Shown piece by piece: positions 24,946 through 33,442 of a stretch of DNA of 64,000 nucleotides (positions within the stretch are counted from its first letter, which is position 1; each line of letters begins with the position of its first letter). Below the pieces are notes generated by a model. The model saw only the letters and a program-made list of their open reading frames with translations, was not told the origin of the DNA and made no database searches. The translations under genes and the position numbers were made by a program. This DNA comes from CALBPI01 sp038531945 (GTDB taxonomy: Bacteria > Pseudomonadota > Gammaproteobacteria > Steroidobacterales > Woeseiaceae), in contig JBCBBH010000002.1 in assembly GCA_038531945.1 (NCBI GenBank), positions 310,001 through 374,000 on the forward strand, read 5' to 3'.

Positions 24946-27837
24946 TTAGTCGTCATCCTCACCTGACGCAGACGACAATTCCGGCGGCGCAGAACAGGCT
25001 CGCTCGAATGTCGCACTCCCGCCCCAATCGTTCGCTTGTGCGATCAACTGCTGGTTCTCGGCCCACAGGAAACCATCCGCCCACAGGAAGCCGTCGGCCC
25101 AGAGGAAGCCATCGGCCCACAAGAAGCCATCCGCCCATAGGAAGCCGTCTGCCCACAAGAAACCGTCGGTCCACAGGAAGCCATCGGCCCAAAGGAATCC
25201 GTCAGCCCACAGGAACCCGTCGGTCCAAAGGAAGCCGTCGCTCCACAAGTGTTGCGCACCCCATTGTGCGTCGCCCCACAGCGTCGCCGTATCGTCGATC
25301 AAGATCGTGTCTTGCGTCGACAAGCGGTAGAGCTTCGGCGATGGTGCTGCGCCAGCGAATCCGTTGTCTGCGAGAGCGGCGGCGATATCCAATGCGCCAG
25401 CGCCGCCTGCAATCGGATCATCATTCACCTTCCGTGCTGAGCGCATCAAGCGAGCTTTAACGGTGGCTGGGTTCAGCGAGCTGTCCTGAGATAGCATTAA
25501 CGTTGCTGCACCGGAGGTCATCGCGGCTGCCATGCTAGTGCCGCTCAGGCGGAAGTATTCCTGGCCACAGTTGCCGTTCTTGCACGACTCAATACGGTGC
25601 GGATGATCTTTCTTCATGTTGCCGTGGTGACTGATCGGCGCGACGATGCGCGAACCGGGGGCCACCAGGTCGGGTTTGATGTAGTGATCAAAAGCCGTCG
25701 GTCCACGAGATGAGAATTCAGCGACTCTGTCATCCTCGACACAGCTTGAGTCCGCGATATCCAAAGCGCCTACCGTGATCACGTTCGGGGCTGTGCCCGG
25801 GCTCGTGACATGGAAGTTGCCGAATTCGCCGTAGTTGCCCGCAGACGCTACGACCACCAAGCCACTTTCCACGAGTGCTTCGACACCTTGCACTAGCAGA
25901 TCATCGGCTCCGGCAGATTCAACCGCCTTGCCGATCGACAGGTTGACGACCCGAATGCCTTCGGCGTCAGCATTGCCCAGCAGCCAGTCGAATGCACTCA
26001 ATGCACTGGCGACCGTGCCTTTGCCGTGCTCATCAAGAATTCTTAAATCGAAAATCTTGGCACCTGGTGCGACACCGGCCAGCTCACCTTTCGACAAGCG
26101 ACCAGTGCCGGCAATCGTGCCGGCCACGTGCGTGCCGTGCCCGACTGCGTCGTTGATCGTTGTGTAGGCATCGGGTCCCGCGCCAAGATGTGCCTGCACA
26201 TTGGAGCGCGAAACATCACCGCAGTGGACAGCAAATGCGTCGAGTTCACCAGACCATCCGCTGCGTGCATCGCCGAGCGCCACAATGCCTTCGCCTTCCC
26301 ACACCAACGGCGTTGAACGGTTGATGCCGCTATAGCCCTGCTGAACACCGTTGACGAACAGACGAACGTGGCCATTTTTATCGCGGCTGACGACGACGTG
26401 CATTGCCTCGCCGGCTTTGACTGATCCACCGTTGGAGTATGTGTAGATCGCGCCGTTTTGGATGCCGATCACCGCTTGTAGGCGATTGCCTTGTTGCCGG
26501 AGAACAAAGTGGTCACGTCCGTTGCCGCGGCGAGCGGCAATGTCGGCAACACTCGTGTCATCGCCGGGCGTGAGGAACACTTCGATTGCAGCTTCCCGAT
26601 TTTTGGTGCAAGCCGCTGAGGTTTGTGATTCTGCGACACTGACGAGCTGACCATGGTTGATCCGCGCCTTGCCATCGTTCCATTCAATGGGCGCGCCGGA
26701 GTAGTTGATCATCCCGCGACCGAGCGGATTCACGAGAACGGCTTGTTGCTCGCCACTGCTGTTTGTCACGAGCCACGATTCCTGCGGGAACGCCCAAGCG
26801 CGAACGGTTTGTCCGGCCTGCACGATGGTATCGAGGTGTGGTGTTGGCACGCCGTTGACGATGTCGTAGTAGTGCAGATTCAATGGCTCAGCGCTGCGGT
26901 TCACGAAAGTGAATGGCTGCAACGATGTGAACTGTGCTGACGGCAGGTCCGCAACGTTCACGGCGTCCGGCGCCAGAATGCCCGAGTCCGCATCGTCGAA
27001 ATACAGGTGCTCGCGATCAGAACCCGCGCGGTCGTAGACCACCGGACCGTTCTCGTCGAACAAATACATACCGACGAGGTCGTGGTCGTGGCGCTTGTTT
27101 GTATTTGACAGCGTTGCTGGCGCGGTCAGGTGTACGTGACGCGCAATGTTCAGGTCTTCATGATCTGCGACGCCACTGTCGATCACCGCGACGCCGATGT
27201 CCGTGTTGACCTCGGTGTACCGCGGCGAACCTGGCGACGGCAGTTGCACCGTGGCCTTGGCCATCGTCGACATCAGCTGAACTTCGGCGTTAGAGGCAAC
27301 GGTGCCGACACCATCGATCGCTTCCAGTGCGGCCTCTGCGCCTTCAGGCAAGCGAATGGTGGCCATGCTCAGACGCGGCATATGACGGACCACTTCGCCG
27401 TCGAGCTCTGCGAGCTTCTCGCGGAGCTCGTCGATGGTCAGTGCACCCGCAAGTGCGATGACGTGATCTGCTTCGCCAGCAGCAGGCAAGCCGATAGGCG
27501 CCGACGAGACTGCGAGAGCCGCAGGACGACGCGCTTCGGTCGGCGCGGTTTGACCCGCGACCGCAGGTGCGGTTGGAACAAACAGTGGCAGTCCATCGTC
27601 GTTAAACTCGGTCCCGGCCGGGAAGCTTTGCTGCTCGACCTGGACATGAGTCGCAAGGGCGGGTGTGTCGATCACTCGCGCGACGGGTCGTTCCGTCGGT
27701 TGAATGGGTTGAACGGATTGTGCGGCCTCAACTGCCAGTGCGGTCTCTTGAGTGTCGTCATTGCCACTCACTACCCAGACGCCACAAGCTGCGGCGACTG
27801 CAAGACCCACTAAAGAGTGTGATTTGGATAGTTTCAT
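24946..27837 (-). CDS. Secreted S8 subtilase with VHL-like and LamG-like insertion and FLWADG repeats
   Basis: 963 residues from the ATG at 27837, which gives a hydrophobic export signal (about residues 8-25). Residues 125-190 resemble a subtilisin propeptide. The catalytic Asp is at about 210 (VAVIDSG), His at about 570 (GHGTHVAG), the oxyanion Asn at about 668 and Ser at about 768 (GTSMAA). The Asp-His distance of some 360 residues is far above normal. The insert holds a LamG-like beta domain, interrupted at about 309-373 by a segment resembling the von Hippel-Lindau beta domain (FVNRS ... WLV ... VLVN). The C-terminus has 11 hexapeptide units of type FLWADG (about 863-928) and a short acidic tail. 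Targets are unknown. No clear ribosome site supports the start; a reading from 27963 is possible but lacks a signal. Confidence 0.88.
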   Translation of the reverse strand: MKLSKSHSLVGLAVAAACGVWVVSGNDDTQETALAVEAAQSVQPIQPTERPVARVIDTPALATHVQVEQQSFPAGTEFNDDGLPLFVPTAPAVAGQTAPTEARRPAALAVSSAPIGLPAAGEADHVIALAGALTIDELREKLAELDGEVVRHMPRLSMATIRLPEGAEAALEAIDGVGTVASNAEVQLMSTMAKATVQLPSPGSPRYTEVNTDIGVAVIDSGVADHEDLNIARHVHLTAPATLSNTNKRHDHDLVGMYLFDENGPVVYDRAGSDREHLYFDDADSGILAPDAVNVADLPSAQFTSLQPFTFVNRSAEPLNLHYYDIVNGVPTPHLDTIVQAGQTVRAWAFPQESWLVTNSSGEQQAVLVNPLGRGMINYSGAPIEWNDGKARINHGQLVSVAESQTSAACTKNREAAIEVFLTPGDDTSVADIAARRGNGRDHFVLRQQGNRLQAVIGIQNGAIYTYSNGGSVKAGEAMHVVVSRDKNGHVRLFVNGVQQGYSGINRSTPLVWEGEGIVALGDARSGWSGELDAFAVHCGDVSRSNVQAHLGAGPDAYTTINDAVGHGTHVAGTIAGTGRLSKGELAGVAPGAKIFDLRILDEHGKGTVASALSAFDWLLGNADAEGIRVVNLSIGKAVESAGADDLLVQGVEALVESGLVVVASAGNYGEFGNFHVTSPGTAPNVITVGALDIADSSCVEDDRVAEFSSRGPTAFDHYIKPDLVAPGSRIVAPISHHGNMKKDHPHRIESCKNGNCGQEYFRLSGTSMAAAMTSGAATLMLSQDSSLNPATVKARLMRSARKVNDDPIAGGAGALDIAAALADNGFAGAAPSPKLYRLSTQDTILIDDTATLWGDAQWGAQHLWSDGFLWTDGFLWADGFLWADGFLWTDGFLWADGFLWADGFLWADGFLWADGFLWADGFLWAENQQLIAQANDWGGSATFERACSAPPELSSASGEDDD
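25054..25251 (-). repeat. 18-bp tandem repeat encoding 11 FLWADG-type hexapeptides
   Basis: Eleven in-frame 18-bp units. The protein units are mostly FLWADG, with FLWTDG and HLWSDG variants and FLWAEN at the end. Synonymous differences between units argue for maintained protein selection rather than very recent slippage. A degenerate TLWGDAQWG segment precedes the array. Confidence 0.95.
26719..26913 (-). other. VHL-beta-domain-like segment inside the subtilase
   Basis: About 65 codons whose translation follows the VHL beta-domain pattern: FVNRS at the start, a variable loop with GVPTP, then Gly-Gln-Thr-Val-Arg, then WLVT and a final AVLVN. The match to human VHL (FCNRS, GEPQPYPTL, WLFRD, LLVN) is from memory and by eye. 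It interrupts the LamG-like part of the Asp-His insertion. Confidence 0.5.
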
Positions 27838-28019
27838 GTTGGTGCACAAATAGCTTGGTTTCGGATGAGCGCTATTAGACGCGCTTACGACCAAACTGTC
27901 CGTGAATGACGACATCGGTCGCCGGGGCGGAATGTGAACCGGATCACTTAATGCGAGTGTCAAATACCCGGCAGTAGGGCGGTTGGAGACAAAAAACGCT
28001 TTGGCGGCAGGAGGTTAGC

Positions 28020-29054
28020 CTATCGAGGGTGACCGCCACACGATCGACGAACGACGAGTCGTGGTGGAATGTGTTGCTGTTCCGGTTCGCGTTCTTCAAT
28101 CAAGCCGATAAGGTTGTGGACCAAAAGTTCGCCAGCGCGACGGGTATCCTGGCGAATCGTGGTGAGTCCCGGATTGACGTACGCCGCGGCGGGGATGTCG
28201 TCGAAGCCGACGAGGCTGACGTCACTGGGCACGCTGTGACCGGTTTCCTGTAGCGCGCGCAGACATCCGATGGCGATCAGGTCGCTCGCGCACACGATGC
28301 CGTCCAACGCTTTGCCGTGTGCCAGAAGTTGCTTGGTCGCGACATAGCCCGCGATTTCCTGATTGTCGGCTTCGGCGACCAGGTGATCCTGAAGCGCGAT
28401 GCCGACGGTCTCCAACGCATTCACATAACCGAGATAACGTTGTCGAAACTCGGGAAAGTGCTCCGAGGTGTGGCCAACGAAAGCGACGTTGCGTCTTCCC
28501 AGCGAGAGCAGGTGATTCACGGCCTGTCGCATCCCGTCGAAATTGTCGCAGCCCACGGAGTGCCCGCTGTGCCCGGTAAGCTCCGGGCCCCAGATCACGT
28601 AGTGCGCGCCCGCGTCGTCGAGCGCACGCAGCTTTTCTCCGTAAGTGATGTAGTCGCCATAGCCGAGCAGGATGATTCCGTCGGCGCGTGCGCTTACCTC
28701 GTAACGCAGATGCCAGTTCGTGCTGAGCTGCTGAAACGATACCAGCAAATCGTAATTTACTGCCGCCGCGGCGCGCGCGATGCTGCCGAGCATCGACAGG
28801 AAGAACGGATTGATTTGCGAGTCGTCGGTCGTGCGGTCTTCGAATAGCAGCAGCGCCAGAGTGTGTGACTGACGACTGCGCAGACCCGCCGCGTTTTTGT
28901 CGACGCGGTAGTTCAGCTCCCGTGCAACCTCAAGCACGCGTCGGCGCGTTTCGGGTCGCACCTCGGGGCTGTCCCGAAGCGCACGCGACACCGTTGCCTG
29001 CGAAACGCCGGCCTTGAACGCGATATCCCGTGATGTCGGTTTGCTTGGTTTCAC
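28020..29054 (-). CDS. LacI-family transcriptional regulator
   Basis: 344 residues from a GTG at 29054 with GGGGG 6 bp upstream; a reading from 29102 adds an unlikely N-terminal tail. The helix-turn-helix is SRDIAFKAGVSQATVSRAL near residues 8-26, followed by the hinge region (ARELNYRVDKNAAGLRSRQS). A periplasmic-binding-protein-like sensor domain follows, with VSLVGFDDIPAAAYVNPGLTTIRQD near the C-terminus. It probably senses a sugar. It is the only LacI-type regulator in the window and so the natural candidate for the CG-centred operators at 13419 and 21442. Position between the subtilase and an aminotransferase gives no firmer clue. Confidence 0.92.
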   Translation of the reverse strand: MKPSKPTSRDIAFKAGVSQATVSRALRDSPEVRPETRRRVLEVARELNYRVDKNAAGLRSRQSHTLALLLFEDRTTDDSQINPFFLSMLGSIARAAAAVNYDLLVSFQQLSTNWHLRYEVSARADGIILLGYGDYITYGEKLRALDDAGAHYVIWGPELTGHSGHSVGCDNFDGMRQAVNHLLSLGRRNVAFVGHTSEHFPEFRQRYLGYVNALETVGIALQDHLVAEADNQEIAGYVATKQLLAHGKALDGIVCASDLIAIGCLRALQETGHSVPSDVSLVGFDDIPAAAYVNPGLTTIRQDTRRAGELLVHNLIGLIEEREPEQQHIPPRLVVRRSCGGHPR

Positions 29055-29245
29055 GCAACCCCCGTCGAGTGAGGCGTCAAGCGTATACCGCCTGTCGAAC
29101 AAAGAGAACCGAATATGTCACAGCGCAATACGCTCCTTCGACAAGTCTTCGTCATTTGTGCGTTTGCACAGCCGCGATTTGCAATCCGGCACGCCACCGG
29201 CTGTAATCCGCGCGAGCGGGCCGTAGTTGATGCAAGGGGGCAACT

Positions 29246-30349
29246 TTGATTCCGTATCGTGAACTCTTTGGGCCTGGCCCCAGCAATGTGCCGGACTCGG
29301 TCCTGATTGCGCTGGCACAACCTACCATCGGGCATCTCGATCCCGTGTTCCTCGACACGATGGATCATGTCGTCAAAGATCTAAGGCGTGTGTTTCTAAC
29401 GGACAACCCCGTCACCTTCGTTCTATCGGCACCTGGCTCCATCGGTATGGAAGCGAGCTTCGTCAACATCGTTGAACCCGGTGAAACCGTTGTCATCGGA
29501 ATCAACGGCGTATTCGGCACGCGCATGAAGAGTATCTGCGAGCGGATCGGGGCGCATGTGGTCACCGTCGAAGACGAGTGGGGCCAGCCGGTCGATCCAG
29601 ACAAAATCGAAGCCGCGTTGAAAGCTAACCCCGAAGCCAGCGTTTTGGCATTCGTGCAGGCCGAAACCAGTACCGGAGTGTTGTCGGATGCCGAGACACT
29701 CGCGAAGCTCGCTCGTGCGCACGATTGCATGACGATCGTCGACACGGTGACGTCTCTATCTGGCGTCGAGCTTCGCGTCGATGCGTGGGGGCTAGATGTC
29801 GTGTACTCGGGAAGCCAAAAATGTCTGTCGTGCGTACCTGGACTTTCGCCGATCACGTTCTCGCCGCGGGCCATCGAAAAAGCCTCCAGTCGCAAGACCT
29901 CGGTGCCGAGCTGGTTTTGCGACACCAACCTGCTGGCTAACTACTACACAGATGGTGAATCAAAACGTGCTTATCACCACACGGCCCCGGTGAATTCGCT
30001 GTTTGCAATGCGGGAAGCCTTGCGCCTGGCCTGTGAGGAAGGGCTGGAGGCGCGTTGGAAGCGGCACTCCGACGCGGCCAAGCATCTGTACGAGCGACTC
30101 GAAGGTGCCGATTTGTCCCTTTCTGTCGATGCTGCGAATCGGCTTGCACCGCTGACCGTTGTCGATATACCCGGAGCTTGCGACGACCAGATCGTCCGGG
30201 CCAAGTTGCTGGAAACCCAGAGCATCGAGATCGGCGCAGGCCTCGGCAAGTTCGCGGGCAAGGCTTGGCGGATCGGTTTGATGGGCCAGAACGCGACGCG
30301 TGAGCGCGCCGACTTTATTGCGGATGCGTTGATCGACGCGGTGTCCTAG
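29246..30349 (+). CDS. Class V aminotransferase, alanine/serine-glyoxylate type
   Basis: 367-residue PLP enzyme. The N-terminus FGPGPSNVPDSVLIALAQPTIGHLDP is characteristic of the alanine-glyoxylate / serine-glyoxylate aminotransferase group. The PLP lysine is in YSGSQKCLSC near residue 190, and the Asp contacting the cofactor pyridine is in IVDTVTSLSG. The start is TTG at 29246 with AAGGGGG 5 bp upstream. Probable reaction: transamination of glyoxylate or a related 2-oxo acid. It ends overlapping the convergent hexR stop by 4 bp. The exact amino donor cannot be told. Confidence 0.9.
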   Translation: MIPYRELFGPGPSNVPDSVLIALAQPTIGHLDPVFLDTMDHVVKDLRRVFLTDNPVTFVLSAPGSIGMEASFVNIVEPGETVVIGINGVFGTRMKSICERIGAHVVTVEDEWGQPVDPDKIEAALKANPEASVLAFVQAETSTGVLSDAETLAKLARAHDCMTIVDTVTSLSGVELRVDAWGLDVVYSGSQKCLSCVPGLSPITFSPRAIEKASSRKTSVPSWFCDTNLLANYYTDGESKRAYHHTAPVNSLFAMREALRLACEEGLEARWKRHSDAAKHLYERLEGADLSLSVDAANRLAPLTVVDIPGACDDQIVRAKLLETQSIEIGAGLGKFAGKAWRIGLMGQNATRERADFIADALIDAVS

Positions 30350-31164
30350 CGTAACGCGAGTTTGCTGGCTTCCAGATGTTCGCGTGTTGTGTGACCGCCG
30401 GCGAGCGCGGTACACAGCTGCAACGCGTCCAGCACGGCCAATTGGGCGATGCGCGACCCCATCGGTGTGAAGGCGGTGGTGTCTTCCTCGGCATCGACGA
30501 CGAGGGTGATGTCACACGCCGATGCCAGCGGGCTTGTTGGTAGCGTCACCGCGATCGTTGTGGCACCACGTTCGCTCGCGAGTTCGGTGGCGCGAATCAG
30601 ATCGGCCGAGTGTCCGGACTTGGAAATCGCGACAAAGCAACTTCCGGTGGCAGTGGTGGCACCCGCCTGGATGATCGTGGGTCCATCCGTGAACGCGGCT
30701 GTGGGTAAACCCAGACGAAAGAACTTGTTGTTGGCGTCCATGGCGACGACGGCAGATGCGCCAACGCCAACAAACACGATGCGATGAGCACACAGTAACT
30801 CCCGCGCCGCGGCGTTGAGCGACTCCGGTCGCAGGGACTGTTGGACGCGACGCAGTTCACTGACCGTGCTGGCGAACACCTTGCGCGTCACGACCTCCGG
30901 CGAATCGCCATCCCGTACGCTGGCATGAACATCGCCTGTGTCACTCGCAAGGTGGCGTGCGACCGCGAGCCGTAACACGTCGAAACCCTCGCAGCCGATC
31001 TTTTTGCAGAACCGGACAATGGTGGGATCGGATACGCCCGCCCGCCGCGCGAGCTCCGCCATCCGCATCGTGCTCAATGCATGGGGGTCTGCCAATATGC
31101 TGTGAGCGACACGTCGCTCGGCTGGCGACAGGGTTGGTTGCAGTTGTTCGATCCGATGCAGCAT
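30346..31164 (-). CDS. hexR: HexR, RpiR-family repressor of central carbon metabolism
   Basis: 272 residues: an N-terminal RpiR helix-turn-helix domain (AELARRAGVSDPTIVRFCKKIGCEGF, about residues 38-63) and a C-terminal SIS sugar-phosphate-binding domain from about 120. HexR proteins repress zwf, edd and related genes and are released by 2-keto-3-deoxy-6-phosphogluconate. The gene is divergent from zwf-pgl-edd-eda, as expected. A perfect operator-like palindrome overlaps its start codon, suggesting autoregulation. No Shine-Dalgarno is visible ahead of the ATG at 31164. Confidence 0.93.
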   Translation of the reverse strand: MLHRIEQLQPTLSPAERRVAHSILADPHALSTMRMAELARRAGVSDPTIVRFCKKIGCEGFDVLRLAVARHLASDTGDVHASVRDGDSPEVVTRKVFASTVSELRRVQQSLRPESLNAAARELLCAHRIVFVGVGASAVVAMDANNKFFRLGLPTAAFTDGPTIIQAGATTATGSCFVAISKSGHSADLIRATELASERGATTIAVTLPTSPLASACDITLVVDAEEDTTAFTPMGSRIAQLAVLDALQLCTALAGGHTTREHLEASKLALR

Positions 31165-31178
31165 GTAGTGATACTACA
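31164..31178. promoter_or_regulatory. HexR operator
   Basis: TGTAGTGATACTACA: perfect 6-bp inverted arms with a 3-bp spacer, in line with the known TGTA-rich HexR consensus in gammaproteobacteria. It begins on the hexR start codon and lies in the 98-bp divergent region with zwf. A weaker half-like match, TTGTAGTAAAATTTC (31227-31241), is closer to zwf. Confidence 0.75.
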
Positions 31179-31262
31179 CATATTTTCATAGAAACCGACA
31201 ATTCAACCGCCATTCAAGCCAAATTTTGTAGTAAAATTTCGAAAAACGAGCGGGAGCAAGCC

Positions 31263-32735
31263 ATGGCGCAATTCGTGCCAGTCGAGACGTTTGATCTGGT
31301 GATTTTTGGGGGCACCGGTGATCTGGCGCAGCGGAAGCTGCTGCCGGCATTGTTTCACCGGGATCTGGACGGACAGTTTACCGACGACAGTCGGATCATC
31401 GCGATTTCGCGCGGAGATCTTGATTCAGAAGGTTTCGTCGCACTGGTGCGAACAGCGCTGGAGACCTACCTCGGGTCCGACGAGTTGGACGAAGCCGTAT
31501 GGGAGCGCTTTTCGCAGCGGCTGCACTACGTGACGCTCGACATCACCACGCCGGACGGATGGCGCGCGTTATCCGCTTTGTTATCGCCGAATGTTGATCG
31601 TTGTCGCGTCTTTTATCTCGCGCTGATTCCGTCGTTGTTTGGCGAGACCGCAAAGCAACTCTCTGAATACAACCTGATCAACGATGCATCTCGAATTGTT
31701 CTTGAGAAGCCCGTCGGCAGCGATCGCGCTTCGGCGAGAGAAATTAACGATGCGGTGGGCGAGCATTTCAACGAGCGTCAGATCTACCGGATCGACCACT
31801 ACCTGGGTAAGGAGACAGTGCAGAATCTCTCGGCACTGAGATTCGCGAATGCATTGCTGGAGCCGCTGTGGAACCGGACTCACATCGATCATGTTCAGAT
31901 TACGGTCTCTGAGCACATCGGCACAGGTAACCGAGCGCAGTTTTACGATCGAACCGGTGCACTGCGTGACATGGTGCAAAACCATATGCTCCAGCTCTTG
32001 TGTCTGGTCGCGATGGAGCCGCCACTCAGCATGCATCACGACGAGCTGCGAAACGAGAAGATCAAGGTCTTGCGAGCGTTGCGTCCGATTACCGCTGACA
32101 GTGTTGGGCGGGCTACCGTGCGCGGCCAGTATCGTGGCGGTGCCGTGCATGGCGAAGCGGTGCCGGGCTACGCCGAGGAACTCGGTGCGGAAAGTAAGAC
32201 CGAGACGTTTGTGGCGATTCGGGCTGACGTGGATAACTGGCGGTGGCAGGGCACACCGTTTTATCTTCGAACCGGCAAACGGCTACCCGAGAAGACTTCC
32301 GAGATCGTCATACAGTTCCGTCAAATCGCACATTCGATCTTTGCCGAACACGGCGCGAACATTGAACCGAACCGCTTGGTGATTCGATTGCAACCCGATG
32401 AGGGTGTGCGATTGAGCATGGTGACCAAAGAGCCTGGTCCCGGTGGCTTCCGATTGCGCTCTCTGCCTTTGAATCTCAGTTTCAACGATGCCTACGAAGT
32501 GCGCTATCCGGATGCATATGAACGCCTGTTGATGGAGGTGTTGCGTGGCAACCCTGCTTTGTTCATGCGACGCGATGAGGTGGATGCGGCCTGGTCGTGG
32601 ATCGACAAGATTCGTGATTCGTGGGATGCGACCGATACGCCGCCGCAGCTTTACTCCGCTGGCACCTGGGGTCCTACGGCGTCGGCGGTTCTGATCGATC
32701 GGGACGATCGTAGTTGGTACCAGGATAGCGAGTGA
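31263..32735 (+). CDS. zwf: Glucose-6-phosphate 1-dehydrogenase Zwf
   Basis: Oxidises glucose 6-phosphate to 6-phosphogluconolactone with NAD(P)+, feeding the Entner-Doudoroff route. The N-terminal dinucleotide-binding motif IFGGTGDLAQRKLLPALF is at about residues 13-30, and the active-site segment RIDHYLGKETVQN is near 180. At 490 residues its length is typical. The ATG at 31263 has GGGAG upstream; the longer open frame from 30957 would overlap hexR. It is the first gene of zwf-pgl-edd-eda, overlapping pgl by 1 bp (TGATG). Confidence 0.97.
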   Translation: MAQFVPVETFDLVIFGGTGDLAQRKLLPALFHRDLDGQFTDDSRIIAISRGDLDSEGFVALVRTALETYLGSDELDEAVWERFSQRLHYVTLDITTPDGWRALSALLSPNVDRCRVFYLALIPSLFGETAKQLSEYNLINDASRIVLEKPVGSDRASAREINDAVGEHFNERQIYRIDHYLGKETVQNLSALRFANALLEPLWNRTHIDHVQITVSEHIGTGNRAQFYDRTGALRDMVQNHMLQLLCLVAMEPPLSMHHDELRNEKIKVLRALRPITADSVGRATVRGQYRGGAVHGEAVPGYAEELGAESKTETFVAIRADVDNWRWQGTPFYLRTGKRLPEKTSEIVIQFRQIAHSIFAEHGANIEPNRLVIRLQPDEGVRLSMVTKEPGPGGFRLRSLPLNLSFNDAYEVRYPDAYERLLMEVLRGNPALFMRRDEVDAAWSWIDKIRDSWDATDTPPQLYSAGTWGPTASAVLIDRDDRSWYQDSE

Positions 32736-33424
32736 TGTTTATTCAGCAGTTTTTCGATAGCAGAGCGCGTGCCTCCGAAACGCTGGCGGATGAAATAGCG
32801 CGTGCGTTAAGTATCGGCATCGAATCCAATGGGCGCGCAACGCTGGTGGTCTCCGGAGGCAGCTCACCTCTGGAGACGTTTCGCGCATTACGTGAAAAAG
32901 ACCTGGATTGGTCGAAAGTCACGGTGTTGCCAAGCGACGAGCGTTGGATCGATGTGAATGAGCCTGCAAGCAATGCAGGCATGTTGCACCGAGAATTGCT
33001 GGTCGGAAAAGCTGCGGCCGCGCGATTCGTGAGTCTCTATGACGGTGCGGTTGAGCTCAATGAGGCTGCTTCAGTAATGAGCGCGCGCGTTGACAAACTT
33101 CACCGCCCCTTCGATTACGTTTTATTGGGCATGGGAAGCGACGGGCATACCGCCTCGTTGTTTCCCGACGACCCCCAGATCAGCAAAGCACTGTCCAGCT
33201 CAGAAGCCTGCGTTGTGGCCAGTCCTTTGAGCCAGCCTTTGGATCGTATCTCGCTGACGCCGAATGTGTTGCTCGATAGCCAAGCCATCGGTTTGCTGTT
33301 CTTTGGGCAAGAGAAGGCTGATGTTTTCTCCAAGGCTTCATTGCCTGGTGATCTTGGTGTGTTTCCAGTGCGATCTGTGTTGCGCCAGGAATTGGTGCCG
33401 GTCACAACATACTTCGCACTTTAG
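32735..33424 (+). CDS. pgl: 6-phosphogluconolactonase Pgl (DevB type)
   Basis: Hydrolyses 6-phosphogluconolactone to 6-phosphogluconate. It shows SGGSSPLETFRALRE, LPSDERWIDVNEPASNAGML and the YVLLGMGSDGHTASLFP signature of the NagB-like fold. At 229 residues it is typical. The ATG at 32735 overlaps the zwf TGA by one base; the GTG one codon earlier is the alternative. edd follows 18 bp later. Confidence 0.95.
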   Translation: MFIQQFFDSRARASETLADEIARALSIGIESNGRATLVVSGGSSPLETFRALREKDLDWSKVTVLPSDERWIDVNEPASNAGMLHRELLVGKAAAARFVSLYDGAVELNEAASVMSARVDKLHRPFDYVLLGMGSDGHTASLFPDDPQISKALSSSEACVVASPLSQPLDRISLTPNVLLDSQAIGLLFFGQEKADVFSKASLPGDLGVFPVRSVLRQELVPVTTYFAL

Positions 33425-33442
33425 TCACAGGAGCAGGTTCCT

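Noticed and set aside
25054..25251. Short regular repeats that could suggest a CRISPR array
   Set aside because: The 18-bp units are contiguous, lack spacers and stay in frame with the subtilase, so they encode a peptide repeat.
27780..27837. Lipoprotein signal in the subtilase (AAAC near residue 18)
   Set aside because: The residue at -3 is Ala rather than Leu/Val and the context is weak; an ordinary export signal is preferred.
31227..31241. Second full HexR operator next to zwf
   Set aside because: Only the left half TTGTAGT fits; the right half departs from the palindrome, so it is not listed as a site.
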